Positions 8,303-17,224 of a DNA stretch of 64,000 nucleotides are shown piece by piece; positions within the stretch are counted from its first letter, which is position 1; each line of letters begins with the position of its first letter. The notes below the pieces were generated by a model. That model saw only the letters and a list, made by a program, of their open reading frames with translations. It was not told the DNA's origin and ran no database searches. A program made the translations under genes and the position numbers. The stretch comes from Facklamia languida CCUG 37842 (GTDB lineage: Bacteria; Bacillota; Bacilli; Lactobacillales; Aerococcaceae), in assembly GCF_000245795.1 (NCBI RefSeq), contig NZ_JH601133.1, positions 564,788-628,787 on the forward strand, read 5' to 3'.

Positions 8303-8962
8303 CTAGAGGTTCAAATCAACGATCGTTGCATCCTCTAAATAGATGATCCGCTCACAAATATTGGTGACATAATCCCCAATTCTCTCTAGCGAATTACCAA
8401 TCGACAAGTAATTAATTCCAGAGTTAATGATATCCCGATCATTTTCCATACGTGCAGCAGATTGTTTATATAATTTCTTAAGATTTGCATCTAACTGCTC
8501 ATCTTTTTCAGCAATGATACGCGCCTGATCTTTATCACGATTAATAAAGGCCGTCATTACTTGGTCCATCATTTCTAAAGTTAATTGTGCCATTTCATTA
8601 ATAATAGCTGCTAAGCTGTCTACTTTCTCTACTTCTCCATCTACACGTTCAATATTCTTTGCAATGGATACGGCGTGGTCTCCCATCCGCTCTAGGTCAC
8701 TCGAAATATTGATAACAGAAAAGATTAATCGCAAATCTTCAGCAACTGGTTGTTGAAGAGCGATCAAGCGGTAGGCCTCTTTTTCAATTTCATTTGCCAA
8801 ACGATTGACATTCTCATCTTCTGCTGATACTTTCGCCGCAATTTGTGTGTCGACTTGATTAAAAGCATTGATTGCTTGGTGCACTTGATCATTCACAGCT
8901 GTTGCTTGTTCAGACAACTTATTAGTGAATGCCTCTAAATCGCGCGTATAGATTTCTCTCAT
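8303..8962 (-). CDS. phoU: Phosphate transport regulator PhoU
   Basis: PhoU links the Pst transporter to the PhoR kinase and restrains phosphate uptake when phosphate is plentiful. The 219 residues contain the two expected three-helix PhoU repeats, marked by SSDLERMGDHAVSIAKNIER and GNSLERIGDYVTNICERI, which hold the metal-binding E/D positions. It is the last gene of pstC-pstA-pstB-phoU, 34 bp after pstB. A GGGGG-type ribosome site precedes the ATG. The Pho-box promoter of pstS begins just past its stop codon. Confidence 0.95.
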   Translation of the reverse strand: MREIYTRDLEAFTNKLSEQATAVNDQVHQAINAFNQVDTQIAAKVSAEDENVNRLANEIEKEAYRLIALQQPVAEDLRLIFSVINISSDLERMGDHAVSIAKNIERVDGEVEKVDSLAAIINEMAQLTLEMMDQVMTAFINRDKDQARIIAEKDEQLDANLKKLYKQSAARMENDRDIINSGINYLSIGNSLERIGDYVTNICERIIYLEDATIVDLNL

Positions 8963-8996
8963 TTTAATCCCCCTTAAGGTCTAATATGGATGACAA

Positions 8997-9758
8997 TTAA
9001 CCGAAACGTCCAGAGATATAATCTTGAGTTTGGGCATTAGCAGGATTTGAGAAGATCGTCTCCGTCTCATCAAACTCTACAACAACCCCTTCATAGAAGA
9101 AAGCTGTTTTATCTGAAATACGTGCCGCTTGCTGCATGTTATGCGTCACAATCACTACTGTATATTTTGATTTGAGATCGTGAACGAGATCTTCGATCTT
9201 ATTTGTTGAGATAGGGTCTAAAGCGGATGTCGGTTCGTCCATCAGGATCACTTCTGGCTCATTCGCGATCGCACGGGCGATACAAATCCGTTGTTGCTGC
9301 CCTCCTGATACAGCGGTAGCATCTTGATGAAGCTTGTCCTTTACTTCATCCCAGATCGCCGCTCCTCGTAGAGACTCTTCCACGATTTGATCCAGTCTAT
9401 CCTTATCTTTAATCCCATGTGTCCTTGGACCATAGGCAATATTATCATAGATAGATTTAGGGAATGGATTAGGCTGTTGGAAAACCATCCCAACCCGCTT
9501 TCTTAAATCATTGACATCCATTCTTTTGTCATAAATATCCATGCCATCTAATTGAACAGATCCTTTAACTTTCGTACCAGGAGTCAGATCTTGCATACGA
9601 TTTAAAATTTTTAGAAAGGTTGATTTCCCACAACCAGAAGGACCAATAAAGGCCGTTACTAAATTCTCTTGAATATCCATGCTGATATTTTTTAAAGCGT
9701 GAAAATCGCCGTAATAGAAGTCTAGGTCTTTAATTAAAAATTTTGTATTATTTGCCAT
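8997..9758 (-). CDS. pstB: Phosphate ABC transporter ATP-binding protein PstB
   Basis: This is the ATPase of the high-affinity phosphate importer at the inner face of the membrane. Walker A is [14 protein letters not shown], the Q-loop is [16 protein letters not shown], the signature is [15 protein letters not shown] and Walker B is [14 protein letters not shown]. The switch histidine is in VVIVTHNM. The ATG at 9758 has AGGAGG eight bases upstream, giving 253 residues, the normal PstB length. A longer frame to 9809 would run into pstA. The spacing from pstA is one base, so translation is probably coupled. Confidence 0.95.
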   Translation of the reverse strand: MANNTKFLIKDLDFYYGDFHALKNISMDIQENLVTAFIGPSGCGKSTFLKILNRMQDLTPGTKVKGSVQLDGMDIYDKRMDVNDLRKRVGMVFQQPNPFPKSIYDNIAYGPRTHGIKDKDRLDQIVEESLRGAAIWDEVKDKLHQDATAVSGGQQQRICIARAIANEPEVILMDEPTSALDPISTNKIEDLVHDLKSKYTVVIVTHNMQQAARISDKTAFFYEGVVVEFDETETIFSNPANAQTQDYISGRFG

Positions 9759-9759
9759 A

Positions 9760-10575
9760 TTATTTTCCTCCTGCTCCCAACTTATTACCCAACCATGTTG
9801 ATAGCCCATTTATCAGTAGCACTAAAATAACTAAAACTGCACCTGTCGCATATGCTTCCTTCACGTGTAAACCTTCCGATGTTAGGACGTACATATGCGT
9901 AGCGAGTGTTCGCCCTGAACTAAGAAAGTTTTTGACCATTCCTGAAGAGGTTCCCATTGTATAAAGTAATGCAGCCGATTCTCCCACAATCCGTCCTGTT
10001 GCTAAAATCACACCAGATAGGATACCTGGCATGGCAACCGGTAGAACGACCGTAAAGATCGTTCTTAGTTTGCCGGCTCCTAGAGCCAAGGACCCCATTC
10101 TCAGCGAATTATTCACTGACAATAAGGCTTCTTCAGTCGCTGAAATGATAATCGGTAAGATCATAATCGTCAGCGTCAAAATCCCGGCAATATGAGAATA
10201 GGTCTTGAAAATCGTATTAACAAAGAATAACATCCCGAACAAACCGTAGACGATGGAAGGAACCGCCGCAAGGGTATCCGTTGCAAGTCGGATCCAGTAA
10301 ACAAAACGGTTTCCACGATCAGCATACTCGACTAGGTAAAAGGCAGTAAAAATCCCAATTGGCGCTGCTATTAAGAGAGAGAAAAGAATCATGATGAGCG
10401 TTGAAATAATAGCTGGCATCATCGAAACATTACTGGTCGTATAATTCCAGGCAAATAAGCCGGGATTCATAGCAGGCAAGCCATTCCAAAGAATAAAGGC
10501 CACGATATACAAGAGCATCCCCAAGGTGAAGAGGGCTGCTAGCCAAACTAAAAACCGTGTCAATTTAGCGCTCAT
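9760..10575 (-). CDS. pstA: Phosphate ABC transporter permease PstA
   Basis: This 271-residue membrane protein is one of the two channel-forming subunits. It has about six hydrophobic segments, beginning [20 protein letters not shown]. The permease (EAA-like) loop is [24 protein letters not shown]. The start codon overlaps the pstC stop in TAATG, showing translational coupling. It lies between pstC and pstB. Confidence 0.95.
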   Translation of the reverse strand: MSAKLTRFLVWLAALFTLGMLLYIVAFILWNGLPAMNPGLFAWNYTTSNVSMMPAIISTLIMILFSLLIAAPIGIFTAFYLVEYADRGNRFVYWIRLATDTLAAVPSIVYGLFGMLFFVNTIFKTYSHIAGILTLTIMILPIIISATEEALLSVNNSLRMGSLALGAGKLRTIFTVVLPVAMPGILSGVILATGRIVGESAALLYTMGTSSGMVKNFLSSGRTLATHMYVLTSEGLHVKEAYATGAVLVILVLLINGLSTWLGNKLGAGGK

Positions 10576-11483
10576 TAGTCTCGGTCTCCTTTCGCTTTAA
10601 TCCACATGAAGGTACTATTAATAATTAAAATAAAGATGAACAAAACAGAAGCGGTCATGATGAGAGCATGCTGATGATCACCAGAAGCATAGCCCATTTC
10701 AAGCACAATGTTCGTCGTCAATGTTCGCGTACCTTCAAAGATACTTGTCGCCAACCGTGGCTGATTTCCTGCAACCAGAACGACCGCCATGGTTTCACCG
10801 ATGGCACGACCGATCCCGAGAATAACCGCAGATAAAATCCCCGACTTAGCCGCTGGCACAATTACCCGCATGACTGACCGTTCATGAGTCGCACCCAGTC
10901 CCATAGAAGCATTATAATAATGTTTAGGCACCGCCCGAATAGCCGCCTCAGACAAGCCAATAATGGTAGGCAAGATCATAATACCCAAAAGAATCGAAGC
11001 CGTTACAATATGCATCCCATTATTATTCGGTAGAAACTTCAGATTTCTGAAGAAAGGAACAAAGATCTGGAGAGCAAAGAAACCATATACGATCGACGGG
11101 ATAGCCGCCATCATATTAACTGCTGGCTTGAGAATCTTATAGAGGAAAGGTGGGCAGAAATAAGCCATGAAGACTGCCGTTAGAACCCCAATTGGAACCC
11201 CTACAATAATCGCCCCAATTGTGACATAGATAGACCCTAGAATAAAGGGCATGATCCCGTATAAAGGCTCCTTCCATGAGGGCTGCCATTGTTGTCCAAG
11301 TAAGGTCTTAAGGAAACCATGGTCCATTAGGAAGGGGAGCCCGCCATCAAATTCCCAACCCGCTTTGGTCTTAACTCCACCAATAAAGATGAAATAAAAG
11401 ATCAAGAGTATAGATAAAATTGATAAAAGTGCACAAATCATGAAAACATATTTCATGATTTTCTCAACCGCTTTGCCTTGCAT
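10575..11483 (-). CDS. pstC: Phosphate ABC transporter permease PstC
   Basis: This is the partner permease of PstA, with 302 residues and about six membrane segments. The EAA-like coupling loop is ASMGLGATHERSVMRVIVPAAKSGI, preceded by PTIIGLSEAAIRAVP. The large second loop with many aromatic residues (EFDGGLPFLMDH) is typical of PstC. The ATG at 11483 has GGAGGAG seven bases upstream; extending in frame to 11540 would overlap the -10 region. It is the first gene of the pst operon behind a Pho-box promoter. Confidence 0.95.
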   Translation of the reverse strand: MQGKAVEKIMKYVFMICALLSILSILLIFYFIFIGGVKTKAGWEFDGGLPFLMDHGFLKTLLGQQWQPSWKEPLYGIMPFILGSIYVTIGAIIVGVPIGVLTAVFMAYFCPPFLYKILKPAVNMMAAIPSIVYGFFALQIFVPFFRNLKFLPNNNGMHIVTASILLGIMILPTIIGLSEAAIRAVPKHYYNASMGLGATHERSVMRVIVPAAKSGILSAVILGIGRAIGETMAVVLVAGNQPRLATSIFEGTRTLTTNIVLEMGYASGDHQHALIMTASVLFIFILIINSTFMWIKAKGDRD

Positions 11484-11542
11484 CTCAAAACTCCTCCAAT
11501 AATCAGTTTGTACTAGCATTTGCTGGATACTCATACGCATTC

Positions 11543-11585
11543 ATTGTACTCGAATTATGTAAATTATTTGTAAATTTAGAGTAAA
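11543..11585 (-). promoter_or_regulatory. Pho-box promoter of pstCAB-phoU
   Basis: The minus strand carries TTTACT, TTTACA and TTTACA at an 11-nt period (11558-11585). A 9-nt gap precedes the -10 TACAAT (11543-11548). The geometry is identical to the pstS promoter. Confidence 0.8.
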
Positions 11586-11641
11586 TCTTGTTACAAAACG
11601 ATTACATTTAATAGAGGGCTTCCATTCATTGCAGCAAAAAT

Positions 11642-11672
11642 AAAGACCTCTCTCAGGTCAAGAAAGGTCTTT
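11642..11672 (-). terminator. Terminator of phoP-phoR
   Basis: The stem AAAGACCT/AGGTCTTT is followed by ATTTTT on the minus strand. It lies 35 nt past the phoR stop. Confidence 0.75.
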
Positions 11673-11706
11673 GGGTATCTAAATCAGATTAAACAGGATG
11701 AGTGGA

Positions 11707-13479
11707 TTAATTGTAGGGAAGTGTAACGGTGAATCGCGTACCCACCCCCACTTGACTTTCGACTTCAATCTTACCATTCATGGTTTTGACTAGATTTCGA
11801 ACAATCGAAAGACCCAAACCGGTTCCTCCAGAATTCCGACTTCGATCCTTATTGACCCGATAAAAACGCTCAAAAATGCGATCAAGCTCATCTTCAGGAA
11901 TTCCGATTCCAGTATCTGCGACGATAAGCTCTACTTTCTTCTTCTTACCCTTAATCTGGATCGTAATGCGGCTATTCGCTTCTGAATAATTGATGGCATT
12001 ATCAATTAAGTTGGTCAAAATTTGTTCGAGTCGATGCTGATCACCTGTGTAGAGGGTAGACCCTTCGCTGACTAGCTTCACCTTAATATTCTTTGCCTTT
12101 AGCTTCTGTGAAAGAAAATCAACCATGTTTTGGGCAGCTTCGACTAAGTCGAAGGTCGCTCGCGCTTGAACATGGTTTTGCTTTTCTACACGGGACAACT
12201 CTAAAATATCCTCAACAATCATCTCTAACCGCTGACTTTCTTTGGCGATGATCCGGATAAATTTCTCGGATAACCCAGGTTCTTTAATCGCCCCATCGAG
12301 TAAGGTCTCAGCAAATCCTTTTATGGCAGTGATTGGCGTTCGCAATTCGTGCGAAGCATTGGCAACAAATTCAGAACGGACAGTCTCTAGCCTTCTAATT
12401 TCTGTAATGTCATACAATAGAACCAAGATAAACGGTTCAGACCGCTCACTTTCACGATAAGGTAAAATCGTTGCCTCTACAAACTTGGCCTGCGGCACAT
12501 AGATCTCAACTTCTTCTTGAATCGACATATGAGAACGTATCACATTATTGATTAAGTTGATCAATTGAAAGGATTTAATGACGCCTTGATAGGGCCGTCC
12601 CAATACCCCCGATTCGATCAATAAGATATCTTGTAGGGCAGGGTTAAACATATCAATATGGCCCTGAGGATCAATTACCAGTACCCCTAAGTTAATATTC
12701 TCTAAAAGCAGGGAGTATTGTTGCTGACCCGCATAGACTTCGTTCCGTTCTTGGTCGAGATATTCGACCAATTGGTTCACCTGGTGGCCAAGCCGATTGA
12801 CTTCTGGAATAGAGTGACTAATATACTCATACGAATAATCTTCTTGCAGTAGCCCCCTAACCCCTTCTTCAATCGACCGCAGGGGTTGGGAAACCTTTCG
12901 GGTAAAAATTCTGAGCAAGACGACAATCGTGACCCACTCAATCACAAAACTTATTAATAAGGTCGTCCAAAATTTTATCCAGAGGGGCCGGTAAAAAGTA
13001 GTCGGACGATATTCAATCATCCAGATCCGATCTTTGCCTTCATCTACCACCGGCATTGCATTAAAATAATGAGAACTTGTCCGCCAGTTAATAATGGGGT
13101 CAGAAGTCGTGTTTTTTTCTTTAAGGTGGTCACGGATCGGCTGATAGTTCACTTGACCCTTACGGTAATTGTAATTGGTCCACAGGGGTTCGCGGATGGT
13201 CTGTCCATCGGTAATCTGGTCTTGACTAATCAGAATCGCATATATATCTTCGCTTCCAATCTGGTTAGTCTCTTGCAATAAGTCATGAGAAGGGGCGTCA
13301 TAGTCCAAGCCCTGCATGGTTCGAAGGACTTGCACTTGATTGGCCAGATGCTGATTTAAACCCTCTAGGATCATGTGGTTGATCTGGTCTTGCCAGACCC
13401 AGAAGAAAAAGATGGAAGCCAGCAAGGCACTGATCATGGCGACCATGACCTGATTGCCGCGTTTTACGTACAATCTCAT
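11707..13479 (-). CDS. phoR: Phosphate-sensing membrane histidine kinase PhoR
   Basis: This sensor kinase is inferred to phosphorylate the response regulator encoded just upstream. The 590 residues run in order: membrane segment near 12-30, extracytoplasmic region to about 165, second membrane segment TTLLISFVIEWVTIVVLL, HAMP linker, PAS domain (LLENINLGVLVIDPQGHIDM), HisKA with NASHELRTPITAIKGFAE, and HATPase with DNAINYS, DTGIGIPEDEL and GGTGLGLSIV. The start overlaps phoP by 4 bp. The Pho function rests on the adjacent pst operon and its Pho boxes; by sequence alone it could be another PhoR/WalK-type kinase. Confidence 0.85.
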   Translation of the reverse strand: MRLYVKRGNQVMVAMISALLASIFFFWVWQDQINHMILEGLNQHLANQVQVLRTMQGLDYDAPSHDLLQETNQIGSEDIYAILISQDQITDGQTIREPLWTNYNYRKGQVNYQPIRDHLKEKNTTSDPIINWRTSSHYFNAMPVVDEGKDRIWMIEYRPTTFYRPLWIKFWTTLLISFVIEWVTIVVLLRIFTRKVSQPLRSIEEGVRGLLQEDYSYEYISHSIPEVNRLGHQVNQLVEYLDQERNEVYAGQQQYSLLLENINLGVLVIDPQGHIDMFNPALQDILLIESGVLGRPYQGVIKSFQLINLINNVIRSHMSIQEEVEIYVPQAKFVEATILPYRESERSEPFILVLLYDITEIRRLETVRSEFVANASHELRTPITAIKGFAETLLDGAIKEPGLSEKFIRIIAKESQRLEMIVEDILELSRVEKQNHVQARATFDLVEAAQNMVDFLSQKLKAKNIKVKLVSEGSTLYTGDQHRLEQILTNLIDNAINYSEANSRITIQIKGKKKKVELIVADTGIGIPEDELDRIFERFYRVNKDRSRNSGGTGLGLSIVRNLVKTMNGKIEVESQVGVGTRFTVTLPYN

Positions 13480-14249
13480 TCTGTTGGCACCTCAAATTTG
13501 TAGCCGAAACCGCGAACTGTCTTAATATATTCAGGTTTTTTGGTGTCTCTTTCAATCTTCTCACGTAAATGGGAAATATGAACGTCCACGATCCGAGTCT
13601 CCCCAGCATAATCAAAATTCCAAATATTATTCAGGAGCTGGTCGCGACTCAAGATTCTTCCCTTTCTCATCGCCATATACATCAAGAGTTCAAACTCTTT
13701 GGGGGTCATTTCAATGAGTTCCCCTCTAACCTTAACTTCATACCGATCCGGATGAATCTCAATTTCACCAAAGGTCATCTGTTGGTCTTGACTGATCGGA
13801 CTATCGTCTGCATCCAGAGGGATAATGGTCAAACGCTCACCCTCTTCCGCTCGTCCTTCCTCTTCCCGTCTTGAAGCTCCTTCAATTCCGACCCGTCGTC
13901 CAATAGCCTTAATTCGAGCAATGACCTCTCTAGGACTAAAAGGCTTGGTCATATAATCATCCGCACCAAGTTCCAGACCGATGATTTTATCGTACTCGTC
14001 GTCTTTAGCAGTAAGCATAAGAATAGGAGTTTCAATTTTTTCTTGCCGGACGCGGCGGCAGACATCCATCCCGTCCATCTTAGGTAGCATAATATCTAGG
14101 ATAATAAAATCGAAATTGCCTTTTTTTATCAACTTGTAAGCCGTCTTCCCATCTTCTGCTGTCACAACCTCGTACCCTGCTTGAGTCAGATTATATTCTA
14201 AAAGCATTAAAATCGACTGCTCATCATCTACAACCAGTATCTTTTTCAT
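13476..14249 (-). CDS. phoP: OmpR-family response regulator PhoP
   Basis: This DNA-binding regulator likely binds the TTTACA Pho boxes in front of pstC and pstS. The receiver domain has LVVDDEQSILML, the phosphoacceptor in DFIILDIMLPKMDG and the switch lysine in DDYMTKPFSP. The C-terminal winged helix includes LTPKEF-like MTPKEFELLMYMAM, the recognition helix DVHISHLREKIE and VRGFGYKF. A charged linker of about 40 residues (GASRREEEGRAEEGERLT) is longer than in Bacillus PhoP. The promoter is weakly visible: an extended -10 TGTTAGAAT lies near 14290. Confidence 0.85.
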   Translation of the reverse strand: MKKILVVDDEQSILMLLEYNLTQAGYEVVTAEDGKTAYKLIKKGNFDFIILDIMLPKMDGMDVCRRVRQEKIETPILMLTAKDDEYDKIIGLELGADDYMTKPFSPREVIARIKAIGRRVGIEGASRREEEGRAEEGERLTIIPLDADDSPISQDQQMTFGEIEIHPDRYEVKVRGELIEMTPKEFELLMYMAMRKGRILSRDQLLNNIWNFDYAGETRIVDVHISHLREKIERDTKKPEYIKTVRGFGYKFEVPTE

Positions 14250-14370
14250 AGCGAGACCTCCTGGCCTAATCCGAAATTCTTTCTCTTCTATTCTAACAAA
14301 ATCACTGCACTACTAAAAGCCTTTATAAGGTCTGTCCAATGATCTAATAAAGTAAGGGGGAAAAGAAAAA

Positions 14371-14418
14371 GACCCTATCCTAACTTGTTCTAGGAAGAGC
14401 AATCATTGGGATAGGGTC
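14371..14418 (-). terminator. Terminator of ftsE-ftsX
   Basis: The 10-bp stem GACCCTATCC/GGATAGGGTC is followed by TTTTTCTTTT on the minus strand, downstream of the ftsX stop. Confidence 0.9.
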
Positions 14419-14446
14419 CATTCAATAAAAGAAACGATCTGATCGA

Positions 14447-15331
14447 TTATTTTAAATGCTTTCTAACTGCCCGTCGAGCGGCCAAATATCCGATCACACA
14501 AGCAAGGGCTAACATAATCCCCATAATAATCACCAGATCTGGCCAGAGGGGCAAAGCGTACTTCGGATTAAAGGATAAATACTTTTGCGATAGGTTTAAC
14601 AAAGTCTGATAAGAAACAAACAAGAGGAAGGAGGCCAATAAGCTTCCGATAACTCCGATGATAAATCCTTCAATTGTGAAGGGCGCTCGGATGTAGCCTC
14701 GCTTGGCTCCAACCAGTCGCATAATATTAATTTCTGCCGACCGGGCATTGATGGTCATACGGATGCTGTTGGAAATCAGCAAAATCGCAATAATAACAAA
14801 AGAGCCAGCCAGTATCGCAAGCACGTAGCGTCCGATGTCAATTGTTTTGATGAAGCCTTTGAGGTCGAGGCTCCCTATATTAGCACTTAAGACATAATCC
14901 ATCTGCTCAATACGGTGAGAGATCGATTCAATATTCTTAGCGGATTTAACATTCACAAGGAACATATCATTCAATGGATTTTGATCATTTAGAACATCAA
15001 AATCTTCCGTAATAAACTCTTTATAGGTCTCTAGTTCCTCTTCTGCCGTCTGGAAAGTGACCTGACTGACTTCATCGAGCTGACTAATTTCTCCTTCCAA
15101 AGCCTTGATCTCTTCAGGACTCGCAATGGGATCAATCAGAACTCGGACCTGAATTTCACCTTCAACAGCCTTTGTTAACCGGTCTACATTCCCAACAAAA
15201 ACCATTAACAAACCCGTAAGAAAGAGTGTGAGTGTCATCATAAGAATAGAGGCAGAAGTCATCCAGCCATTTCGAAATAAGTAACGGTAGGCATCGCGCT
15301 GATGCCGGAAAAAACTTCTTATCTTTCGCAC
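14447..15331 (-). CDS. ftsX: Cell division ABC-type permease FtsX
   Basis: With FtsE this activates peptidoglycan hydrolases at the division site or side wall. The 294 residues show the FtsX topology: one N-terminal membrane segment (ASILMMTLTLFLTGLLMVFVG), an extracytoplasmic domain of about 120 residues, then three membrane segments starting YVLAILAGSFVIIAILLI. The conserved RLVGAKRGYIRAPFTIEGFIIG loop is present. It starts with GTG, preceded by GGAG, and overlaps ftsE by 13 bp. Confidence 0.95.
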   Translation of the reverse strand: MRKIRSFFRHQRDAYRYLFRNGWMTSASILMMTLTLFLTGLLMVFVGNVDRLTKAVEGEIQVRVLIDPIASPEEIKALEGEISQLDEVSQVTFQTAEEELETYKEFITEDFDVLNDQNPLNDMFLVNVKSAKNIESISHRIEQMDYVLSANIGSLDLKGFIKTIDIGRYVLAILAGSFVIIAILLISNSIRMTINARSAEINIMRLVGAKRGYIRAPFTIEGFIIGVIGSLLASFLLFVSYQTLLNLSQKYLSFNPKYALPLWPDLVIIMGIMLALACVIGYLAARRAVRKHLK

Positions 15332-16005
15332 GATTTGCCACTCCTTCCTAGGTCTCGGACTAACTTACCTTGGTGCAGTTGTAACAAGCGGTGAGGATGC
15401 GAATTAACAATGCTGTCATTGTGTGTTCCCATCAAAACAGTTGTTCCTTGCTTGTTTACAGCTTCTAAAGCATGCATAATCTCTACTGCATTCGTTGGGT
15501 CTAAGTTCCCTGTCGGCTCATCAGCTACCAAGATTTGAGGCTTATTCGCTAAGGCGCGAGCAATCGCCACCCGCTGCTGTTCACCACCAGATAACTCATG
15601 CGGTAATTGGTGCATTTTTGCTTTCATGTTGACAATCGCAAGAACTTCATCGACCCGGTGTTTGATCTCCTTACGACTCGCTCCTGTCACCTCTAGGGCA
15701 TAGGCAATATTTTCGAAGACTGTGTAGGTTGGAAGTAAGCGAAAATCTTGAAAAACAACGCCAACATGACGGCGAAGTTGGTGGACATTGCGTGCCCTCA
15801 CCTTATTCAAGTTAAAATGATCGATTTGAATGCTACCGGTCGTTGGCGCTTCTTGCTTGTTCAAAAGCTTCATGAGTGTTGACTTGCCCGACCCACTCGG
15901 CCCTACAATATAAACAAATTCTCCTGTTTGAATGGTCAAGTCAATGTCCTTTAGAGCCCAAATTCCATTGGGATACTGCTTACTTACTTCTTTTAATTCA
16001 ATCAT
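15319..16005 (-). CDS. ftsE: Cell division ATP-binding protein FtsE
   Basis: This is the ATPase partner of FtsX. Walker A is GPSGSGKSTLMKLL, the Q-loop is VFQDFRLLPTYTVFEN, the signature is LSGGEQQRVAIARALA and Walker B is ILVADEPTGNLDP. The length of 228 residues is standard. It follows prfB by about 20 bp, a common order in Firmicutes, and precedes ftsX with overlapping ends. Confidence 0.95.
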   Translation of the reverse strand: MIELKEVSKQYPNGIWALKDIDLTIQTGEFVYIVGPSGSGKSTLMKLLNKQEAPTTGSIQIDHFNLNKVRARNVHQLRRHVGVVFQDFRLLPTYTVFENIAYALEVTGASRKEIKHRVDEVLAIVNMKAKMHQLPHELSGGEQQRVAIARALANKPQILVADEPTGNLDPTNAVEIMHALEAVNKQGTTVLMGTHNDSIVNSHPHRLLQLHQGKLVRDLGRSGKSCER

Positions 16006-16024
16006 TTATCTTCACCTTCATTCT

Positions 16025-17141
16025 TTAGGTATCCTGTTGTCCTTCTAACTGCCATTTTAGATAGGCATCAATGAAGCCATCGATCTCTCCATCTAAGACC
16101 GCCTCTGCATTCCCTGTCTCATAGCCTGTTCGATGGTCCTTGACCATTGAATAAGGATGAAAGACATAAGAGCGAATTTGTGATCCCCAGGCATTCTCTA
16201 GCTGGTCACCCTTAATTGCGGCCAATTCTTTCTGCTTGCGCTCTTCCTCTAATTGATAGAGCTTGGCCTTAAGCAGATTCATAGCCTGGTCTTTATTATG
16301 GATTTGCGACCGCTGAGATTGACTCTGGGTGACAATCCCAGTTGGGAGGTGAGTAATTCTTACAGCAGAAGAAGTCTTATTGATATGCTGACCTCCTGCC
16401 CCACTCGCTCGATAAGTATCAATTCTCAAATCATCCGGATTTATTTCAACCTCAATTGAATCGTCGATCAATGGGGTCACATCAATAGAGCAGAAGGAAG
16501 TATGGCGTTTCCCATTGGAATCAAAAGGAGAGATTCTAATTAACCGATGGACGCCTTTTTCGGATTTGAGATGCCCATAAACCTTGTTTCCAGCGACCTC
16601 TAAAGTGACGCTCTTGATCCCTGCTTCCTCACCATTCTGATAATCAATCACCTTGACCTGATAGCCCTTTTGGTGTGCCCATCGATCATACATTCTAAGC
16701 AGCATTTCACCCCAATCCTGTGATTCGGTCCCACCTGCACCAGGGTGGATCTCGATGATGGCATTGGCGGAATCATGAGCTTGCGATAGCAAGAGTGACA
16801 GCTGATAGGATTCTAACTCTTGTGAAAAAGTGGTCTGGAGTGTCTGCAACTCCTCCCACAGGCTTTGATCTTCCGTCTCTTCGTACAGTTCGACCACCAC
16901 CTGCATGTCTTCAAGCTTTTGCTCAATTTGAAAGAATGTATTAAGTCGCTCCTTGAGGTCATTGCTTGTTTTGATCACCGCTTGCGCTTTTTGTTGGTCA
17001 TCCCAAAATCCCGGTTCATTCATAGCCAATTCATTCTCTGCCAAGTCAGCCTTCATTTGATCAATGTCAAAGAGACCCCCTAATTGATGCAAGTTCTTGG
17101 TCTGCTTCTTGGATCAGTGTCTTTATTTCATGTAACTCCAA
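16025..17141 (-). CDS. prfB: Peptide chain release factor 2, programmed +1 frameshift
   Basis: RF2 releases polypeptides at UGA and UAA. A first short frame starts at TTG 17141 (GAGGTG upstream; MELHEIKTLIQEA resembles known RF2 starts) and ends after 24 codons at TGA 17067-17069. The site is the classical AGGGGG spacer followed by CTT TGA C, after which the +1 frame runs to 16025. The main part has the catalytic GGQ loop (ASGAGGQHINKTSSAVR) and the stop-recognition region. Total length is about 371 residues. Regulation is autogenous: low RF2 favours the frameshift. It precedes ftsE-ftsX. Confidence 0.95.
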
Positions 17142-17175
17142 GTCTAACACCTCATTCCGTCTGTTGATGAATTTG

Positions 17176-17209
17176 AAAGACCCTTAAGACAGATGTCCCA
17201 AGGGTCTTT
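17176..17209 (-). terminator. Hairpin downstream of secA
   Basis: The 10-bp stem AAAGACCCTT/AAGGGTCTTT lies 16 nt past the secA stop. The T-tract is short, so some transcription may continue into prfB. Confidence 0.6.
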
Positions 17210-17224
17210 GACAACTCCCCATTT

